From an uncultured Candidatus Melainabacteria bacterium (GTDB lineage Bacteria > Cyanobacteriota > Vampirovibrionia > Gastranaerophilales > Gastranaerophilaceae): a stretch of 28,814 bases of DNA. The position numbers and the translations under genes are program-made. The notes beneath the pieces were generated by a model. The model saw nothing but the letters and a program-made list of their open reading frames with translations, was not told the DNA's origin and did no database searches. The DNA lies in assembly GCA_934700385.1 (NCBI GenBank), contig CAKUXO010000020.1:1-28814 (forward strand). The letters are read 5' to 3'. Of this stretch, positions 24,196 through 28,814 are shown piece by piece (position 1 is the first letter of the stretch; each line of letters starts with the position of its first letter).

Positions 24196-24387
24196 TAGCT
24201 AAAGGTTAATTTAGCCTAGAAAAAGTTTGAAAGTAAAATAAACACACAAGAGAGAAATAAAACACGAGAGAGAAAAAATTGGTGATATCGTTTATACCAA
24301 TTGAAAACAAAAGAGAGATAAGTAAAAATAAAGGAGAATTTAATATTTAACTAAAAGCTTATTTGTTTCAAAGCCAAAATTTGCTAA
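24196..24387. other. Non-coding spacer with purine-rich repeats and an unused ribosome-site-like motif
   Basis: No gene is supported. After the copy-1 stop there is a small GCTAAA/TTTAGC hairpin, then repeated GAGAGA-type purine tracts. An inverted repeat AATTGGT/ACCAATT lies at 24277-24283 and 24296-24302. AAAGGAGAATTT then occurs with no start codon at working distance. A similar GAGAG...AGGAGAATTT series recurs after copy 2 (25110-25155), so it may be a regulatory or decayed-gene remnant carried with the family. Confidence 0.4.
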
Positions 24388-25072
24388 CAGATAATCTTAA
24401 AAAACAGCCCAAAATACCTCATTTACAGTATTTTTAAGATTGTTTGTAAAGTTTTGTAACGAAATAAAGATATATTGAAATTGTGACCTCAATATATACT
24501 TTATATATATGTAAGTACGAAATAGCCAATCGAACTTAGAGTTACAAAATAGTAAATGAGGTAAAAACAATGGGCTGGGTTACATTAACTTTAAGAAAAA
24601 AAGATTTAAAAAATACCATAAGTGAATATGAACTACGTGACATTGAATTATCTCGTGAAACAAGAAGCGTACAAAGACAGTTAGCTTATGAACAATCAAT
24701 CTTTAATGCTGATAAAACAAAAGAATTAAGAGCAGCAAAAGCAAACTATACAGCAGTTAAAGGTCAAAAAGTAGAACTTCCAGAAGATACAACAGATAAA
24801 GAAGCCATGAAAGCATATAACACAGCTTATGACGAATGGAAAACAAATTATGCTATGGCTAAAGAAGATTATGAAGCTAAAAAAGTAGAAATTGAAGATT
24901 TCTATGATGATCAAATGAATGAAATCGAACAAGAAGCTACTGATAGAGAAAATGATATCGAACAAGAAAGAACTACAATTGAAGCTCAACTTCAAGCAGT
25001 AAGATCAGAACTTGAATCTGTAAACGATCAAATCAAATCTGATATAGATAGTTCTAAATTAACATTAAGCTA
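24388..25072 (+). repeat. Direct repeat unit, first copy (promoter plus gene)
   Basis: 685 bases apparently identical to 25193-25877, with a constant offset of 805. It holds an inverted repeat (AATCTTAAAAA at 24393-24403 with its complement at 24431-24441), the HLR1-like operator, the core promoter, the leader and the whole coding region up to the second base of the stop codon. Confidence 0.9.
24443..24515 (+). promoter_or_regulatory. Promoter and HLR1-like operator of copy 2
   Basis: The minus strand of 24460-24443 reads GTTACAAAacTTTACAAA, a perfect match to the HLR1 pattern. The core box ACTTTATATATATGTAAG is at 24498-24515. Confidence 0.6.
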
Positions 25073-25073
25073 A
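24570..25073 (+). CDS. MGWVTLT-family coiled-coil protein, copy 2
   Basis: A 167-residue member of the family, identical in amino-acid sequence to copy 3. It begins MGWVTLTLRKKDLKNTI; the middle insert relative to copy 1 includes VKGQKVELPEDTTDKEAMK; the tail is IKSDIDSSKLTLS. Highly charged and helical, lacking a signal peptide and Cys; the constant Trp at position 3 and the amphipathic VTLTLRKK start may be a targeting or assembly signal. GAGGT precedes the ATG. Function unknown. Repeated, near-identical and strongly promoter-equipped genes suggest an abundant structural or surface-associated protein, by inference. Confidence 0.8.
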   Translation: MGWVTLTLRKKDLKNTISEYELRDIELSRETRSVQRQLAYEQSIFNADKTKELRAAKANYTAVKGQKVELPEDTTDKEAMKAYNTAYDEWKTNYAMAKEDYEAKKVEIEDFYDDQMNEIEQEATDRENDIEQERTTIEAQLQAVRSELESVNDQIKSDIDSSKLTLS

Positions 25074-25192
25074 GGTGAAAACCTTGCTTAATGGTTAGGC
25101 ATTAAAATTTAAACAAGAGAGAAAATAAAAAATTAAATAGAGGAGAATTTTTAAAGGTAATTAAAAGTCAATTAAATTTTACTAAATTTACG

Positions 25193-25877
25193 CAGATAAT
25201 CTTAAAAAACAGCCCAAAATACCTCATTTACAGTATTTTTAAGATTGTTTGTAAAGTTTTGTAACGAAATAAAGATATATTGAAATTGTGACCTCAATAT
25301 ATACTTTATATATATGTAAGTACGAAATAGCCAATCGAACTTAGAGTTACAAAATAGTAAATGAGGTAAAAACAATGGGCTGGGTTACATTAACTTTAAG
25401 AAAAAAAGATTTAAAAAATACCATAAGTGAATATGAACTACGTGACATTGAATTATCTCGTGAAACAAGAAGCGTACAAAGACAGTTAGCTTATGAACAA
25501 TCAATCTTTAATGCTGATAAAACAAAAGAATTAAGAGCAGCAAAAGCAAACTATACAGCAGTTAAAGGTCAAAAAGTAGAACTTCCAGAAGATACAACAG
25601 ATAAAGAAGCCATGAAAGCATATAACACAGCTTATGACGAATGGAAAACAAATTATGCTATGGCTAAAGAAGATTATGAAGCTAAAAAAGTAGAAATTGA
25701 AGATTTCTATGATGATCAAATGAATGAAATCGAACAAGAAGCTACTGATAGAGAAAATGATATCGAACAAGAAAGAACTACAATTGAAGCTCAACTTCAA
25801 GCAGTAAGATCAGAACTTGAATCTGTAAACGATCAAATCAAATCTGATATAGATAGTTCTAAATTAACATTAAGCTA
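25193..25877 (+). repeat. Direct repeat unit, second copy
   Basis: Second copy of the 685-base unit at 24388-25072. Identity ends within the stop codon (TAG here, TAA in the first copy). The 120 bases between the copies (25073-25192) are unique and hold purine-rich tracts but no gene. Confidence 0.9.
25248..25320 (+). promoter_or_regulatory. Promoter and HLR1-like operator of copy 3
   Basis: Exact duplicate of the copy-2 regulatory region: HLR1-like repeat at 25248-25265 (minus-strand reading) and core box at 25303-25320. Confidence 0.6.
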
Positions 25878-25878
25878 G
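25375..25878 (+). CDS. MGWVTLT-family coiled-coil protein, copy 3
   Basis: A 167-residue protein with the same sequence as copy 2, encoded by the second 685-base repeat unit, including the same leader and ribosome site (GAGGT). Only the stop codon differs. Because no synonymous change is visible, the duplication is recent or maintained by gene conversion. It is followed after 20 bases by a strong bidirectional terminator shared with the convergent kinase gene. Confidence 0.8.
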   Translation: MGWVTLTLRKKDLKNTISEYELRDIELSRETRSVQRQLAYEQSIFNADKTKELRAAKANYTAVKGQKVELPEDTTDKEAMKAYNTAYDEWKTNYAMAKEDYEAKKVEIEDFYDDQMNEIEQEATDRENDIEQERTTIEAQLQAVRSELESVNDQIKSDIDSSKLTLS

Positions 25879-25896
25879 TTTAAACTATAGATAAAT

Positions 25897-26418
25897 TTAA
25901 AAGCCGAAGAAATTTTTAATTAATTTTAAAGTTTCGTCGGCTTTTTTGTTTAAAGCCTCTAAATCAGAATTATTTTCAACAACAACATCCCAATCTTGAT
26001 AATCATCAAGCTGGGTTTCGGTTAAATCTTGCGCATTAACAATTACCCCTCTTTGAGAGCGATGAAATAAATCTGATTCAACTCTAATTAAAAAAGCGCC
26101 TCTTTCTTTAAAAAATTCAGCCTCATGGATAACTCTTAAATCAGGAACAATTATTTTATCCATTCCTGAAAGATTTTTAAGCCAAAAATCAGGGTCAATA
26201 CTTCTTCCTTTATTTCCTAAGGCAATTAAATCATTCCTATAAAGATGTTTGTCTTTTTCAATTTCTTCAAAAGAAAGATTATTTTGCTTGCCATATTCAA
26301 TTTTAATTGCGTCCCCTATGCCTATTCTTCTAAAGTCTTTAAGTCTTTCTAAAAGAATTTTAGCTAAGGTGTCTTTTCCGCTATATTGCTTACCTGAGAT
26401 AACTATTATTCTTTTCAT
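25897..26418 (-). CDS. P-loop (deoxy)nucleotide monophosphate kinase-like protein
   Basis: A 173-residue P-loop kinase. MKRIIVISGKQYSGKDT places the Walker A loop GKQYSGKDT at residues 9-17, the SGKD form used by phage-type dNMP kinases, phosphomevalonate-kinase-like and AAA-type nucleotide kinases. DKIIVPDLRVIHEAEFFKERGAFLIRVES supplies the second strand and the DxR motif, and HRSQRG resembles a lid Arg cluster. Start: ATG at 26418 gives the family-like MKRIIVISGK. The earlier in-frame GTG (26433) would place the -10-like TATAAT inside the coding region. TATAAT ends only nine bases before the ATG, so the mRNA is probably leaderless. Substrate uncertain. Confidence 0.65.
   Translation of the reverse strand: MKRIIVISGKQYSGKDTLAKILLERLKDFRRIGIGDAIKIEYGKQNNLSFEEIEKDKHLYRNDLIALGNKGRSIDPDFWLKNLSGMDKIIVPDLRVIHEAEFFKERGAFLIRVESDLFHRSQRGVIVNAQDLTETQLDDYQDWDVVVENNSDLEALNKKADETLKLIKNFFGF
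25899..25947. terminator. Bidirectional Rho-independent terminator
   Basis: AAAAGCCGA (25899-25907) pairs with TCGGCTTTT (25937-25945), extended inward by GAAA/TTTC after one mismatch, with T-runs on both strands. It overlaps the last codons of the minus-strand kinase gene and ends copy 3 on the plus strand. Confidence 0.75.
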
Positions 26419-26441
26419 AACATCATTATACACAAAAGAAT

Positions 26442-26513
26442 ATTAAGAAATGTTACAAAAGAAAAACAAAAAAGGCAATTTTTTAATAAAGAAATACTTT
26501 ATAATAATGTAGA
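26442..26513 (+). promoter_or_regulatory. Promoter and operator of the 26554 gene (shared regulon type)
   Basis: ATTAAGAAATGTTACAAAAG (26442-26461) is a degenerate TTACA-type direct repeat. GGCAATT then lies 15 bases before the core box ACTTTATAATAATGTAGA (26496-26513, -10 TATAAT at 26500-26505). The order and spacing equal those before the 11999 gene. The region also separates it from the divergent kinase gene. Confidence 0.6.
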
Positions 26514-26553
26514 AAGTTAGTTAAAACAAAACAAAGTGTAATGGGGGTTGTTT

Positions 26554-26736
26554 ATGAAATTTACAAGTGTTGAAAAAGAAAACAGATTAGAAAACATCAA
26601 TTTTGATTTATTTGCTTTAAATGTTACTCAAGGTTTAAGAAGTTTAATTAAAGAATATAGCCTTGAATTAGTTGAAGTTAAAGCATCAAGCGCTGAAAGA
26701 TATGCTCAAGATGAATATGCAATTTTAAATGCTTAA
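26554..26736 (+). CDS. Small orphan protein (60 aa)
   Basis: ATG at 26554 (MKFTSVEKENRLENINFDLF) is chosen over TTG at 26548. A G-rich stretch (ATGGGGGTTG) stands in the ribosome-site position, as before the 11999 gene. The 60-residue product is soluble-looking, with one amphipathic helix (VTQGLRSLIKEYSLELVEVK), no signal peptide and no Cys. I do not recognise it. It has the full shared promoter arrangement, which argues that it is a real gene. Its stop overlaps by 4 bases the 3' end of the convergent flavoprotein gene. Confidence 0.6.
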   Translation: MKFTSVEKENRLENINFDLFALNVTQGLRSLIKEYSLELVEVKASSAERYAQDEYAILNA

Positions 26737-28094
26737 TCCATCAATTCTTTGAGTTTATAACAAGCAGTTAACAAAGGGTCAATCGAACTTGAAAATGGCG
26801 GTGAGTAAGGTAAGTCTAAATGTAAAAGATCTTCAACCGTCATTCTCGATTTTAGAGCAGATGTAACGGTGTTAATTCTTTGAGCAACATTACCTAAAAA
26901 GCCAATGGCTTGAGCGCCTAAAATCTCACCACTTCTTTTATCTGCAACAAGTTTAAGGGTTAGTTCTCTTGCTTGAGGCATATAGCCTGCTTTATCCTTT
27001 TTAACGACATTAGCAAAAATGGGTTCTATGTTAATTTTAGAACTCAAACAAAGTGCTTTTTTATAACTTAAACCTGTTTTTGAAATAGTGTAATCAAAAA
27101 ATCTTGTTATAACAGAATTTAAAACTCCGTCAAAATTTTCAAAATTACCTCCCCCAACGGCATTAATCGCAGCAACTCTGCCTTCTTTATTTGCAACTGT
27201 TCCAAGCCCAAGGTAAATCGGCTGACGAGTGATTATTGAATATTTTTGCGCACAATCCCCACAAGCGTAAATATTTGAAATATTTGTTCTCATTTTTTTA
27301 TCAACATTAATTGCACCCGTTGAGCCGAGTTTAATACCTGCATTTTTAGCAATTTCCGTGTTAGGTGAAGCACCCGTTGCTAAAACACAGAAATCTGCTT
27401 CAAATTTTGTTCCGTCAGACAAAATAGCGCCCGAAAACTGCCCTTCTTCATCTTTTAGGAAACTTTCAAGAGAAGAATTAAAATATGTTTTAACAAAACT
27501 AGAATATTTTGAAGTGATTAAATCATAAATTAAATGAGAAAAATCATCATCAAAATCATTTGCAAAAGAAGAATTTTTTTCAACAATTATTACATTTAAA
27601 CCATTTTTTAAAAACGCTTCAGTTAATTCAATGGCGATGTAACCTGCGCCAACAATTAAAACAGTTTTAGATTTTTCCATTATATTTTTAATTTCAACGC
27701 CGGATTTTAAACTTCTTAGGGTGAAAATATTTTGCGCATTAGAATTTTTAACATCTAAAAGATTAACATGGGCGCCAAGAGCCAAAATAAGTTCATCGTA
27801 AAAAATATGATTATTGTTGATTATTACACAATTTTTTTCAGAAAGAATTTGTTGTAATTCAGAATTTAAAAAAACATTAATTCCATTTTTTTCAAAATCT
27901 TTTGGAGTTCTAATTATCAATTCTTCGATATTTTTAACAGAACCTTCAATAAAATATGGCAAACCACACAAAGAATAGGCGATGTTCTGACCTCTTGTAT
28001 ATAAATCAACTTGGTTATTTGGTTCTAATCTTTTAGCTTTTGAAGCCGCTTTAGCGCCTGCGGCGCCACCTCCTATAACAATTATTTTTTTCAT
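26733..28094 (-). CDS. CoA-disulfide reductase / NADH oxidase-like flavoprotein
   Basis: A 453-residue FAD/NAD(P)H-dependent pyridine nucleotide-disulfide oxidoreductase. FAD-binding motif IIVIGGGAAGAKAASKAKRLEP is at the N-terminus. Redox Cys43 lies in YSLCGLPYFIEG, the single-Cys S-x-x-CG-x-PY arrangement of CoA-disulfide reductases and water-forming NADH oxidases. The NAD-binding motif is VLIVGAGYIAIELTEAF, and the second FAD contact is NIYACGDCAQ. A C-terminal dimerisation domain of normal size follows (ISKTGLSYKKA, ILGAQAIGF). It would keep CoA thiols reduced or remove oxygen, plausible in an anaerobe; the two activities cannot be separated by sequence here. It diverges from rsmD with 32 bases between starts. 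Confidence 0.85.
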   Translation of the reverse strand: MKKIIVIGGGAAGAKAASKAKRLEPNNQVDLYTRGQNIAYSLCGLPYFIEGSVKNIEELIIRTPKDFEKNGINVFLNSELQQILSEKNCVIINNNHIFYDELILALGAHVNLLDVKNSNAQNIFTLRSLKSGVEIKNIMEKSKTVLIVGAGYIAIELTEAFLKNGLNVIIVEKNSSFANDFDDDFSHLIYDLITSKYSSFVKTYFNSSLESFLKDEEGQFSGAILSDGTKFEADFCVLATGASPNTEIAKNAGIKLGSTGAINVDKKMRTNISNIYACGDCAQKYSIITRQPIYLGLGTVANKEGRVAAINAVGGGNFENFDGVLNSVITRFFDYTISKTGLSYKKALCLSSKINIEPIFANVVKKDKAGYMPQARELTLKLVADKRSGEILGAQAIGFLGNVAQRINTVTSALKSRMTVEDLLHLDLPYSPPFSSSIDPLLTACYKLKELMD

Positions 28095-28126
28095 GGTAAA
28101 TTAATTTTATAAAAAGGAGAAAGAAA

Positions 28127-28663
28127 ATGTATCTGACAGGTGGGCAATTTAAGGGACACAAAATTGATGTACCTAAAAGCGCTAAACCTACATTATCAAA
28201 AGTTAGAGAAAGCGTTTTTAATATGCTTAATTCTATTTCTTTAGAAGATAATTTATTTTTAGATATGTTTGCTGGAAGTGCCATTATGGGGCTTGAAGCA
28301 CTTTCAAGGGGTTTTAGAGTGTTTGAGGTTGAAATTAACCCTAAAAGTGCTCAAATTATTAAAAATAATTATTCTAAAATTAAGCAAAAACCAAATTTAA
28401 CAATAACAAACGCCCTTTTATTTTCCCCAAAAGAAAAATTTGATGTTATATATCTTGATCCTCCTTGGCAAAATGATTACACACCCATTATCAAAAAAGC
28501 AGATGAACTTTTAAAAGATAAGGGGGTAATAATTGTTGAATATGATAAACAAAACGATATAGACCTTGAAAAAATCATACAAAATAATGATTTTAAATTA
28601 ACAATAATTAAATCTAAAAAATATGGCAGATGTCTAATTGACTTCCTTAGAAAAGATTGTTAA
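28127..28663 (+). CDS. rsmD: 16S rRNA (guanine(966)-N2)-methyltransferase
   Basis: A 178-residue RsmD-family methyltransferase that methylates G966 of 16S rRNA using S-adenosylmethionine. It opens MYLTGGQFKGHKIDVP, then PTLSKVRESVFNML (RsmD signature P-T-x-x-x-VRE-x-x-FN), SAM motif I FLDMFAGSAIMGLEALSRGF, and FDVIYLDPPWQNDY in place of the common DPPY. Length is normal. AAAGGAGA precedes the ATG. The DPPW variant keeps an aromatic residue to stack on the target base. The short distance from the divergent flavoprotein gene suggests overlapping promoters. Confidence 0.92.
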   Translation: MYLTGGQFKGHKIDVPKSAKPTLSKVRESVFNMLNSISLEDNLFLDMFAGSAIMGLEALSRGFRVFEVEINPKSAQIIKNNYSKIKQKPNLTITNALLFSPKEKFDVIYLDPPWQNDYTPIIKKADELLKDKGVIIVEYDKQNDIDLEKIIQNNDFKLTIIKSKKYGRCLIDFLRKDC

Positions 28664-28723
28664 CTTTTGTAAATAATCGTATATACGCATTATATAAAGC
28701 GAGCAATAATTTAACATAAAATT

Positions 28724-28741
28724 TCTTTATTAATATGTAAG
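28724..28741 (+). promoter_or_regulatory. Core promoter box before the fourth MGWVTLT-family gene
   Basis: TCTTTATTAATATGTAAG matches the shared box ACTTTATAnnnATGTAAG at most positions. Upstream, the minus strand around 28677-28659 reads TTTACAAA-AG-TTAACAAT, an imperfect HLR1-like repeat, and CGTATATACG (28678-28687) is a 10-base palindrome. Confidence 0.5.
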
Positions 28742-28793
28742 GATAAAATAACACACTACTAAGAAATAAATAGGGAAGAAAGAGGCACACACA

Positions 28794-28814
28794 ATGGGAT
28801 GGGTTACATTAACC
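28794..28814 (+). CDS. MGWVTLT-family protein, copy 4, first 7 codons
   Basis: The last 21 bases encode MGWVTLT, the exact start of copies 2 and 3 but with different codons (GGA and ACC), preceded by AGAGG. The gene runs off the window. It shows that the family continues downstream, separated from copies 1-3 by four other genes. Confidence 0.75.

Noticed and set aside
24726..24995. Minus-strand Phe/Ile/Cys-rich frame of 89 codons, repeated at 25531-25800
   Set aside because: It is the antisense shadow of the coiled-coil gene; its hydrophobic composition comes from the Lys/Glu-rich codons on the other strand.

Overview
The window is an AT-rich bacterial chromosome segment from a diderm-type cell. 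It carries SLH-domain protein, GT9 heptosyltransferase-like and KdsD/KpsF genes. It also has many lineage-specific proteins: short Asn-rich N-termini ending in SFKG/SFSG, and a tandem family starting MGWVTLTLRKKDL. Together with the cyanobacterial-looking HLR1-like promoter repeats, this points to a gut Melainabacteria/Gastranaerophilales-type organism. That assignment is inference from style; there is no rRNA gene here to confirm it.

Layout. 1-552: 3' end of a peptidoglycan-hydrolase-like gene, then tRNA-Ala. 659-2337 (minus): a membrane protein split by a frameshift at a run of five C/G, preceded by an attenuator-like leader with a Cys-Cys-Cys mini-ORF. 2449-4689: an MFS exporter (minus) and a membrane protein with an HEIGH zinc motif (plus). 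4709-10626 (minus): a surface-glycan operon with two RgpF-type glycosyltransferases, two paralogous SDR enzymes, a hexapeptide acetyltransferase and a cupin/epimerase-like chimera. The promoter of this operon lies between 26-bp inverted repeats, directly next to a FimB-sized tyrosine recombinase (10789-11343). This is a convincing candidate for a phase-variable invertible promoter. 11423-11787: tRNA-Met surrounded by duplicated flank pieces and a tRNA-like remnant.

11999-16907: a glycine-zipper protein, an SLH protein, a GT9 transferase, tRNA-Pro and tRNA-Cys, and a papain-like-peptidase candidate. 17045-23523: housekeeping genes kdsD/kpsF, uvrB, proC, rpmH, rnpA and a uridine-kinase-like gene, with one kinase-fold-like orphan (20147-21217). 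23728-25878: three copies of the MGWVTLT coiled-coil family, two of them on a 685-bp apparently identical direct repeat. A fourth copy starts at the window end. 25897-28663: a P-loop nucleotide-kinase-like gene, a 60-aa orphan, a CoA-disulfide-reductase-like flavoprotein and rsmD.

Cross-links. Six genes (starts 11999, 23728, 24570, 25375, 26554, 28794) share one core promoter of the form ACTTTATAnnnATGTAAG with TTACA/TTAAG-type direct repeats upstream, so they look like one regulon. Four otherwise unrelated hypothetical proteins share an Asn-rich N-terminal leader that could be a sorting or secretion signal. The glycan operon, the GT9 enzyme and KdsD would all act on the cell surface.
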